Part shown: one piece after another, positions 18,130-24,707 of the stretch
Position numbering within the stretch: the stretch's first letter is position 1
How the letters are laid out: the number at the start of each line of letters is the position of its first letter
NCBI RefSeq assembly: GCF_000190635.1
Contig: NC_015172.1
Coordinates: forward strand, 2,728,001 to 2,792,000
DNA from: Syntrophobotulus glycolicus DSM 8271
GTDB lineage: Bacteria > Bacillota > Desulfitobacteriia > Desulfitobacteriales > Syntrophobotulaceae
Direction of reading: 5' to 3'
Length of the DNA: 64,000 bases
Made by a program: the position numbers and the translations under genes
The notes under the pieces: generated by a model
What the model saw: the letters and a program-made list of their open reading frames with translations, nothing else
Told to the model about the DNA's origin: nothing
The model's database searches: none

Positions 18130-19051
18130 GTTTTATCATCTTCCTTTTACGTTTTCCAGAGGCGGGAACACTTTGAATTATTTCCAAAGATTTTTGCCGA
18201 AAAAGCTCATACATCACTGTACAATAATGAACTACTCCTTCATCAATTACAATCTTTTCAAGTAATTCCTGTACTTCTTTTTTTTTGCACTTTTCCTTTA
18301 ACAATTCATTAAAATCACGAGCTTTTTTATCTTGGAGAACCGTTTGAAGATAAATGTAAGGCAGGGTTTTCTTATTGTCTAAAAAGTCTTTTTTCTTGCT
18401 TAAATTTGTAAAATCATTTAAATCATTACTAATTTGATTCATTATTCCATAGTTAGCCCCAAACTCTTCTAGTTTCAATACAATCGATTCAGGTGCCCTG
18501 CCCATAACACCCCCAATTTTACAAGCAGCAGCAGTTAAACTTCCGGATTTTTGTCTGATTAATTCAAAATATTGATCCAATTCAATTTGTTCACTAATGC
18601 CATATAAAACTTCTTGATATTGACCGACACTTGCTCTTATCCCCATACAATTAAAGATAGAACAAATTTGTATTGCCAGGCTCCTGTCTTTGATTCGTGC
18701 AACAGATTGATATCCTAGCATCAGAAGGCAAAGAGCCAGATTTATAGCACTAGCAGTTGGGATCTTACGCCATGGCATCTCATCATTGTCCTGGTCCTGA
18801 ATATCATCAAAGATATCTGCTGCCAGGGCAATAAACTCCATGGCAATTGCCCCTGACAGCGCGATTTCAGATTTTCCGCTGACACATTCACAATTCATTA
18901 GAACCAGGTGGGCCCATTTATACGGTTCCTTCTTCTTCAACTCGGCCTCAAAAGATGAAGTTATTAATTGCAACATTTCCTGGCCTAGTCCTGCTTCTGT
19001 TAAAATATCATCAATTTCAACAGAAATAATTTCGTTATGCAAAAGTGTCAT
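18110..19051 (-). CDS. comQ: ComQ-like isoprenyl transferase (pheromone-modifying)
   Basis: 313 aa, polyprenyl synthase fold. The first Asp-rich motif is intact (AADIFDDIQDQDND) while the second is altered (SNDLNDFTNLSKKKDF), as expected for ComQ, which transfers a prenyl group to the ComX tryptophan instead of elongating chains. It starts 7 bp after the comX stop and overlaps comP, so it sits in one operon with its presumed substrate. A plain polyprenyl diphosphate synthase is unlikely given these neighbours. Confidence 0.87.
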   Translation of the reverse strand: MTLLHNEIISVEIDDILTEAGLGQEMLQLITSSFEAELKKKEPYKWAHLVLMNCECVSGKSEIALSGAIAMEFIALAADIFDDIQDQDNDEMPWRKIPTASAINLALCLLMLGYQSVARIKDRSLAIQICSIFNCMGIRASVGQYQEVLYGISEQIELDQYFELIRQKSGSLTAAACKIGGVMGRAPESIVLKLEEFGANYGIMNQISNDLNDFTNLSKKKDFLDNKKTLPYIYLQTVLQDKKARDFNELLKEKCKKKEVQELLEKIVIDEGVVHYCTVMYELFRQKSLEIIQSVPASGKRKRKMIKLVEESV

Positions 19052-19058
19052 TCTTTTT

Positions 19059-19253
19059 TTACATCCAGTCTGCCAATGGGAGTGTGTCTATTGCCAGAAC
19101 ACCTCCCGAAACCTCAGCCTTAGTAAAAACACTCCGAATAACTTCAAGTTCCTTGTCTTTTAATTCTGAAGGTCTGTCCTGATTTTGAGATAAAGAGTGC
19201 ATTGGGTTTTTAACATGCTCATGAACGAATTTTGCAATGTCCTGATAGTTCAT
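19059..19253 (-). CDS. comX: ComX-like pheromone precursor
   Basis: 64 aa. It ends in DTLPLADWM: one tryptophan, at position 63, next to the last residue. Bacillus ComX precursors are about 55-73 aa with a C-terminal peptide whose Trp is farnesylated or geranylated, usually third or fourth from the end, so the penultimate Trp here is atypical. The N-terminal half (MNYQDIAKFVHEHVKNP) resembles ComX leader regions. AAGGAGG lies 10 nt before the ATG. It is the first gene of the operon, unlike Bacillus where comQ comes first. Confidence 0.85.
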   Translation of the reverse strand: MNYQDIAKFVHEHVKNPMHSLSQNQDRPSELKDKELEVIRSVFTKAEVSGGVLAIDTLPLADWM

Positions 19254-19298
19254 TGAAGACGCCTCCTTTTTTTACAAGAAATGTTTTATGTGTGTTAT

Positions 19299-19337
19299 AT
19301 TAGACATATCTTTCCAAATTCCTTCAATGTTTGGAAA
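19299..19337 (-). promoter_or_regulatory. comX promoter with overlapping TTTCCAAA palindrome
   Basis: On the minus strand TTGAAG (19322-19327) and TCTAAT (19299-19304) are 17 bp apart. A perfect inverted repeat, TTTCCAAA (19311-19318) and TTTGGAAA (19330-19337), spaced by 11 bp, flanks the -35 hexamer. This is a likely operator for the operon, possibly for the ComA-like regulator; the Bacillus ComA box (TTGCGG-N4-CCGCAA) is not present. Confidence 0.5.
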
Positions 19338-19489
19338 AAAAATTTGGCTTTTTAATCATTAAAGTAAGTGATTTTTTAATATAAGAAAATTCATTTATCC
19401 TTTAGATTATAAAAAGAGAAGCCTCTTCCAGTTATCTTACACGAACTTTCAAGGCTCCTTGATTTTCATCTGAATCTTTTCAGTTATTG

Positions 19490-19876
19490 TTATTCGACAT
19501 AAACCTCAACCCTTGTCTTACCGTCCTCAGCATCAACTTCCACGATTTTCCCTTCGGCCCCGTCTTTAATGGCTTGAACGATTTCCTCGATATCAATCTT
19601 CTCCAGACCGGCTTCTTTGAGTTCCGGCGCAAATTTAGTCCCGATTCTCAAACCGACATCGATCAGCGATAAGGGGATGTTGACCTTGGCTTTGGTTTTA
19701 TCATTTTCGGCCTTAACATCAATTCGAAGCCATTTCATATTTTTTGTCTTTTCCGGGCTTCCGGCAGCATTTGCTCCTTTTTCCAGAGCCTCCATGAGCT
19801 CCAATCCCTCTGAAGCCGTAATCTTGCCTTCCTCAACCATTTTCAGAATCTGCATTTTTTCTTCATTGCCCGCCAT
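19490..19876 (-). CDS. SHOCT-like domain protein (YvlB N-terminal type)
   Basis: 128 aa from the ATG at 19876, which has AAGGAGGTG 7-8 nt upstream; a GTG three codons earlier is part of that site. The N-terminus KMQILKMVEEGKITASEGLELMEALE is a SHOCT-like helical module of the kind seen in YvlB/LiaX proteins. The rest (WLRIDVKAEN...KAKVNIPLSLIDVGLRIG) resembles the acidic DUF found with DUF2089 genes. Function unknown. It is the last gene of a three-gene operon with the DUF2089 protein. Confidence 0.7.
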   Translation of the reverse strand: MAGNEEKMQILKMVEEGKITASEGLELMEALEKGANAAGSPEKTKNMKWLRIDVKAENDKTKAKVNIPLSLIDVGLRIGTKFAPELKEAGLEKIDIEEIVQAIKDGAEGKIVEVDAEDGKTRVEVYVE

Positions 19877-19894
19877 TGTTATCACCTCCTTCTT

Positions 19895-20257
19895 TTAATC
19901 GCTAAGCAGCTTAAGCGCTTCTTCTTTACTGATTTCACCTTTGCTGAGCTTATCGAGAATGTCCTTGCGGTTTGCCGTTTCTTTCTGTTCCACCCTGTAG
20001 CCTAAAGCAGCGATCACTTCTTCCAGTTTATTTCGTACAGTGGGATAGGAGATATCCAGTTCCTTTTCAATTTCCTTGATATTCCCCCTGTTTTTGATGA
20101 AGATTTCAACAAAATGCTTCTGCTGCTTGCTCAGCTTGCAAAATTTACACGGCTCAAATTCCCCGCTGATCACGGTATGACAGGATTTACAGCTAAGCTC
20201 GGTCACTTGCATTTCCTTATCACAGACCGGACATTTGCCAAGAAGTTCATATTTCAA
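19895..20257 (-). CDS. DUF2089 zinc-ribbon / HTH protein
   Basis: 120 aa. Two CxxC-type knuckles (CPVCDKEM, CKSC, then CKFC) make a zinc ribbon; a helix-turn-helix-like segment (NIKEIEKELDISYPTVRNKLEEVI) and a short SHOCT-like tail (ILDKLSKGEISKEEALKLL) follow. DUF2089 proteins are predicted transcription regulators. I place the start at the TTG at 20257 because AGGAGG lies 8 nt upstream within the longer frame; an ATG at 20281 has no clear site. It shares the SHOCT-like tail with its downstream neighbour. Confidence 0.75.
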   Translation of the reverse strand: MKYELLGKCPVCDKEMQVTELSCKSCHTVISGEFEPCKFCKLSKQQKHFVEIFIKNRGNIKEIEKELDISYPTVRNKLEEVIAALGYRVEQKETANRKDILDKLSKGEISKEEALKLLSD

Positions 20258-20325
20258 TCCTTTCACCTCCTCAAAATCCATTTAAGTATTAAATCATTTC
20301 CAATTGGTTCCTTTAGCATGATATC

Positions 20326-20634
20326 CTATACGATTGAAATCCTGACTGCAATCTGTTCATCTGTTTTCTGGACATCGGCTAAAACAAAAGGTTCCATCCC
20401 AGATAATTCATGAAAAAGCAGGTCGATTGAATCCAGAATCTCAGGCAACGATTCTTCCGGAAGAGATAGCTGCCCATTACCGTCAGTTTGCTTCTGCTTC
20501 GACCATTTTGGGTTCTTCAAAGAATGTTTGACCGCAAATCGACAAATCCTTCTTAACAGGCTTATCGGTATCGCCGGAATAAATATCCTCAGCCAACCTT
20601 TCCGCACGTAAATTTTTATCTTCCTCGAACGCAT
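20326..20634 (-). CDS. Hypothetical basic protein
   Basis: About 102 aa if started at the ATG at 20634; the frame continues upstream to 20670. It begins with a basic, hydrophobic segment (KIKIYVRKGWLRIFIPAIPISLLRRICRF), possibly membrane-associated, then has an acidic C-terminal half (LPEILDSIDLLFHELSG). I recognise no family. It lies upstream of the DUF2089 and SHOCT genes with the same orientation and 68 bp spacing, so it may be co-transcribed. Confidence 0.55.
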   Translation of the reverse strand: MRSRKIKIYVRKGWLRIFIPAIPISLLRRICRFAVKHSLKNPKWSKQKQTDGNGQLSLPEESLPEILDSIDLLFHELSGMEPFVLADVQKTDEQIAVRISIV

Positions 20635-20684
20635 GCCATCACCTGCCATCAACGTAATAGGTGTTTTCACTAAACTATTTTAAT

Positions 20685-21030
20685 TAAATAATTAAATTTA
20701 TTTATTATATAATTAATTATATTAATATTTTTGCTGTTGTCAATATCATTTTTACTATTCTTGATGTTCATATTGATATTTTTAAATTATAATCCACATT
20801 TATATTAATATTTTTTATTATCATATTGACTGACTGATATTGTATGGACAGATTGGACTATTTTGCTCTATGAGCAGCATAGGTATCCACCCATTAGTAC
20901 CTACATTTTTGCCGTTTCTCGAAAGAAGAATGCCCATTGATCAAGACTTTTCAGGTTTCATCATCCAATCTTTTTCTTAAAGCGGTCAAGTCAGGTTCCA
21001 TAAAACTGATGACACGGAAATTCAGATCAT
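20685..21030. repeat. AT-rich intergenic region with repeated TATTRATATTTTT motifs
   Basis: TATATTAATATTTTT occurs at 20719-20733 and 20801-20815, with CATATTGATATTTTT at 20769-20783. Related CAATATCA (20741) and TGATATTG (20835) motifs lie in both orientations. The cluster is upstream of the minus-strand hypothetical gene and may hold multiple binding sites of one regulator. No gene is visible from here to the terminator at 21031. Confidence 0.35.
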
Positions 21031-21066
21031 AACGATACCGGGGTGTATGAGCACCCCGGTATCGTT
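21031..21066 (-). terminator. Hairpin after the nrdG-like gene
   Basis: A perfect 15-bp inverted repeat, AACGATACCGGGGTG and CACCCCGGTATCGTT, with a 6-nt loop, lies 27 bp beyond the end of the nrdG-like gene. There is no long U tract, but the stability and position support termination of the nrdR-nrdD-nrdG operon. Confidence 0.7.
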
Positions 21067-21092
21067 AATGGTTGCAATATGATATGGGATGT

Positions 21093-21761
21093 TTACAATC
21101 CTCTTGTCTCACATCCCAATTTCCTTGCCATCTCCCTTAATTCGCCATCAGAAAATCCCTCATAGGTTTTCCCGTCCAGTACTCCCCCGGGAGGTTCCCT
21201 GAACTGCTGAAGAATCCACTTTTCACCCGCTCCCAGATATTCACGGATCAACCGCAGCTCCTCCGGACTGTGCCAGACCGGTAAGACCGTGGTCCTGAAT
21301 TCGTGCTGTATCCCTGATGTCCTGAGCCAGTTTACCGTCCGGCCAACCTTTGTCCAGGCTTCCGGGCAATTTGTCAGTTGTGCATATTTTTCCGGAGCGG
21401 CTTTAATATCCAGGGCGATATAGTCTAAAAACGGAGCAATTTCCTTTAGTTTTTCCAAATTGCTGCCATTGGTATCCAGCTTCAGCTTGAATCCAAGCTC
21501 CTTGATCCCTTTAGCCAGAGTCTTGACCTCTCCGGAGAGGAGCGGTTCCCCTCCGGTCAGACATACTCCATCCAGCAGGCCTTGCCTTGTTTGCAGGAAA
21601 CTGCAGACCTCCCCGGTTGAAATCCCGGGTTTCCCTTCATTCTTTACCAGCGTGGGATTATGACAGTACCCGCACCGGAAATTGCAGCCGCTAAAAAAGA
21701 CCGTTGCCGCGATTAACCCGGGATAATCGACCAGAGAAAAGGGTTCGATATCCACCAGCAT
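21093..21761 (-). CDS. nrdG: Anaerobic ribonucleotide reductase activating protein (radical SAM)
   Basis: 222 aa. PFSLVDYPGLIAATVFFSGCNFRCGYCHNP gives the CX3CX2C cluster, followed by LTGGEPLL and DIKAAPEKY, typical of the NrdG2/TIGR02495 type of activase. It would use SAM to place the glycyl radical on NrdD. It starts 12 bp after the nrdD stop and ends before a stable hairpin. The longer NrdG2 form, rather than the short enterobacterial NrdG, is common in Clostridia. Confidence 0.92.
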   Translation of the reverse strand: MLVDIEPFSLVDYPGLIAATVFFSGCNFRCGYCHNPTLVKNEGKPGISTGEVCSFLQTRQGLLDGVCLTGGEPLLSGEVKTLAKGIKELGFKLKLDTNGSNLEKLKEIAPFLDYIALDIKAAPEKYAQLTNCPEAWTKVGRTVNWLRTSGIQHEFRTTVLPVWHSPEELRLIREYLGAGEKWILQQFREPPGGVLDGKTYEGFSDGELREMARKLGCETRGL

Positions 21762-21773
21762 TTTTCATCACCC

Positions 21774-23897
21774 TTATTTCGCTACCCCGTCGAACAGGCT
21801 TGGTGTAATTCCTGCAACAACATATCTGCGGGTTTCTTTCTTTTCTTCCTGCTTGCCGGGATTCATTGCCGAGACCGGCCGGTAAAAACCGGTCACTCTG
21901 GTCATGACCAAAGTCTCACGTCCGCAGATAGGACAATTGAAGTGCTCGCCTTTAATATATTTGTGGTCCTCACAAATGCTGAATGTCGGTGTCAAGGTAA
22001 AATAAGGCAGCTCATATTTTTCAAAAATCCTGCGCACAACAGCTTTGGCCACGGCCAGCTCATCAATGCTCTCCGCAAGGTAGCCGTGCAAAACTGTTCC
22101 GCCGGTGTAAAGAGTCTGGAGATCGTTTTGCAGCTCAACAGCTTTAAAAAGGTCACTGGTATAATTCACAGGCAGATGAGTAGAGTTTGTATAGTAAGGC
22201 TCCTCTTCTCCGGCAGTAATAATATCCGGATAATGTTTCTTATTGAGCCTGGCCAAACGGTAGCTGGTCCCTTCGGCCGGTGTGGCTTCCAGATTATAAA
22301 GGTCTCCGTCCTCTTCCTGGAACTGCTGGATTTTTCCCCGCATATATTCCAAAGTCCTCTTGGCAAAATCCTGGCCAAAGGCGGTTGTGATATTATCCGT
22401 GTCCGATGTGAAATTGCGGATAGCTTCGTTCATTCCCACGAGACCGATTGTCGAGAAATGATTGGTCCAGAACTTGCCGAACCTCTTTTTAATATCCCTC
22501 AGATAAAACTTGGTATAGGGATAGAGGCCGCTGTCGGTCAGTTTTTCCAGAATCTTGCGTTTTGTTTCCAGAGTTGACCTGCCAATCGCCATATAGTTAT
22601 CCACAAGCTCGATATATTTTTCCCAGTTCCCTTTCGCCAGATACCCGTATAAAGGCAGGTTGAGGGTAATCACACCGATGCTTCCCGTCAAAGGATTGGC
22701 GCCGAATAATCCGCCCCCGCGCTTTCTGAGCTCCCGGTTGTCCAGCCGCAGACGGCAGCACATGCTGCGGGCATCTTCCGGGTTCATATCGGAGTTAATA
22801 AAATTGGCAAAGTAGGGGATGCCATATTTGTCTGTCATCCTGAAAATAGCATTGGATACCTCACTGTTCCAGTTAAAACCTTTGGTAATGTTATAGGTAG
22901 GAATGGGAAAGCTGAAAATATTGCCGTCAGCATCTCCTTCCAGCATCACTTCACAGAAAGCCAGATTAACGATATCCATCTCCTCCTGGAAATCACGGTA
23001 AGCAACATCGAGCAAGCGGCCGTCGACAATAGCCGGTTCATCCTTAATTGCAGACTCATCTGCCCTGACATCCAGAGTAATATTAAAAAACGGGGATTGG
23101 AACCCGACCCTGGTCGGAACATTAACATTAAAAATAAATTCCTGAATCCCCTGTTTAACCTGCCCATAGTCCAGCTTATCGGCCCGGACGAAAGGCGCCA
23201 GATAAGTGTCAAAGCTTGACAGCGCCTGGGCCCCTGCCGCTTCACCCTGAAGTGTATAGACAAAGTTGACGATCTGACCAAGAGCTGAGCGGAAATGCCT
23301 GGCGGGCTTGGATGTGGTTTTGCCCTCCGCCCCGCGGAAACCCACCAAAAGAAGGTCTTTCAGATCCCACCCGACACAATAAGGGGCCAGATCTCCGGTA
23401 TCATGGTTGTGCAGGGCTCCGGTCTCATGGGCTTTGCCGACTTCCGCAGGCAGAATTGACTGCCAGAAAGCATTGGTGGCCTTACTGGTCACAAACCTGT
23501 TTAACCCCTGGACAGAAAATCCCATATTGGAATTTTCTTTGATTTCCCATGTGCCAAGCCCAAGATAATCGGAAAAGAGCTTATTATTTTCCTCTTTGGC
23601 CTTTTCCTGGTTGCGGATAATCTCATGCTGGAACCGGTAGCGGATATAAGACCGGGCAACCTTTGTGTTTCCGGTCCGCATCAGGATATCTTCCACCTTA
23701 TCCTGAATATATTCAATTGTGATCCCATCCCCACTGCTGAAATTCTCATTCAAATCGGCAACGACCCGGTCCGTAATGATTCGCGACCACTGGTCAACAT
23801 TATCTGCTCCTGTCGCAGTCAGGGCCTTTTCTACAGCCTGTTGAATCTTGCCGGAATTAAAAATTTCTTTTCTGCCATCCCTTTTGACCACATACAT
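21774..23897 (-). CDS. nrdD: Anaerobic (class III) ribonucleoside-triphosphate reductase
   Basis: 707 aa. N-terminal ATP-cone (VVKRDGRKEIFNSGKIQQAVEKAL), central NrdD barrel, zinc site near the C-terminus (CEDHKY...CPICG) and the glycyl-radical loop RVTGFYRPVSAMNPGK with the radical Gly at about residue 670. It makes dNTPs from NTPs under anoxic conditions. It is downstream of nrdR (32 bp) and upstream of the activase, so the three form one operon controlled by NrdR boxes. Confidence 0.96.
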   Translation of the reverse strand: MYVVKRDGRKEIFNSGKIQQAVEKALTATGADNVDQWSRIITDRVVADLNENFSSGDGITIEYIQDKVEDILMRTGNTKVARSYIRYRFQHEIIRNQEKAKEENNKLFSDYLGLGTWEIKENSNMGFSVQGLNRFVTSKATNAFWQSILPAEVGKAHETGALHNHDTGDLAPYCVGWDLKDLLLVGFRGAEGKTTSKPARHFRSALGQIVNFVYTLQGEAAGAQALSSFDTYLAPFVRADKLDYGQVKQGIQEFIFNVNVPTRVGFQSPFFNITLDVRADESAIKDEPAIVDGRLLDVAYRDFQEEMDIVNLAFCEVMLEGDADGNIFSFPIPTYNITKGFNWNSEVSNAIFRMTDKYGIPYFANFINSDMNPEDARSMCCRLRLDNRELRKRGGGLFGANPLTGSIGVITLNLPLYGYLAKGNWEKYIELVDNYMAIGRSTLETKRKILEKLTDSGLYPYTKFYLRDIKKRFGKFWTNHFSTIGLVGMNEAIRNFTSDTDNITTAFGQDFAKRTLEYMRGKIQQFQEEDGDLYNLEATPAEGTSYRLARLNKKHYPDIITAGEEEPYYTNSTHLPVNYTSDLFKAVELQNDLQTLYTGGTVLHGYLAESIDELAVAKAVVRRIFEKYELPYFTLTPTFSICEDHKYIKGEHFNCPICGRETLVMTRVTGFYRPVSAMNPGKQEEKKETRRYVVAGITPSLFDGVAK

Positions 23898-23929
23898 GTT
23901 TCGTGTTTCCCCCTTGCTTATGTATTATA

Positions 23930-24394
23930 TTATTTAGAGCTTTTATTTTTTACTAATTGGTCAAGCTCTTCCATGAATCTCTCAATGTCTCTGAACTGCC
24001 TGTAAACAGAGGCAAATCTGATGTAGGCAATCTCATCTATTTCAAAAAGACGGTTCATAATCGCTTCCCCGATTATATTGCTGTCCACTTCCCGTTCGTT
24101 CATATCTCGCAGTTCTCTCTCAATATCTGAGACCACATTCTCCAATTGTTCGGTGGACACCGGCCTTTTTTCACAGGCTTTGAGCAATCCGTTCATGATC
24201 TTCTGCCGGGAAAATGATTCTCTTGTCCCGCCCTTTTTGACCACGATGAGCTGAACATCCTCATATTTTTCGTACGTAGTAAAACGCCGGGAACAAACCT
24301 CACATTCCCTGCGGCGCCTGATTGCCGTTCCAGCTTCAATTTGTCTGGAGTCCAGGACTTTGGTCTCATCGCTTTGACAAAAAGGGCAACGCAT
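23930..24394 (-). CDS. nrdR: Transcriptional repressor NrdR
   Basis: 154 aa, usual length. N-terminal zinc ribbon ([17 protein letters not shown]...[12 protein letters not shown]) and an ATP-cone ([24 protein letters not shown]). NrdR senses ATP/dATP and represses ribonucleotide reductase genes. Here it leads its own target operon, nrdR-nrdD-nrdG, and two NrdR boxes lie just upstream, so it should repress itself as well. RBS is AGGAG. Confidence 0.96.
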   Translation of the reverse strand: MRCPFCQSDETKVLDSRQIEAGTAIRRRRECEVCSRRFTTYEKYEDVQLIVVKKGGTRESFSRQKIMNGLLKACEKRPVSTEQLENVVSDIERELRDMNEREVDSNIIGEAIMNRLFEIDEIAYIRFASVYRQFRDIERFMEELDQLVKNKSSK

Positions 24395-24405
24395 CTTTGC
24401 TCTCC

Positions 24406-24453
24406 TTTCTATATGTTGTTATATAAATATAATACCACCACTACATCTAGTTG
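24406..24453 (-). promoter_or_regulatory. Tandem NrdR boxes upstream of nrdR
   Basis: TTTCTATATGTTGTTA (24406-24421) and CCACTACATCTAGTTG (24438-24453) both fit the core of the NrdR box (roughly ACACWATATATWGTGT) with a few mismatches. They start 32 bp apart, three helical turns, the usual spacing of paired NrdR boxes. They sit in the nrdR 5' region. Confidence 0.65.
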
Positions 24454-24700
24454 CAAATGGCTATTTAGATTTATTTTAAATTATTTTCCCCGCACAGAAT
24501 ACTTTAAATGATCTCATTCTTTATTTTTCTTTGTTTTTTATTTTCTCCGGAAATTTTCTAAAAATTTCATTTTTTTGTTTTTTAAAAAAAGGATTTTGGC
24601 CTGGGTTGTTAAATTTACTTACTATTAGAAAAATCTATTTTGATCACGAATAAAAAAATAGATTAACCAAAAAATAAGAAGACGAAGAAAAATCAGGAGG
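24454..24700. promoter_or_regulatory. AT-rich region upstream of adhE
   Basis: No gene. TTGTTAAATTTACTTACTA at 24605-24623 carries one good half (TTGTTAA) of a clostridial Rex site (TTGTTAANNNNTTAACAA), but the other half is poor. Rex control of adhE is common, so this is a weak candidate only. Confidence 0.3.
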
Positions 24701-24707
24701 GTTGAAA

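Noticed and set aside
19254-19489. Bacillus-type ComA box before comX
   Set aside because: TTGCGG-N4-CCGCAA is not present; only the TTTCCAAA palindrome is.
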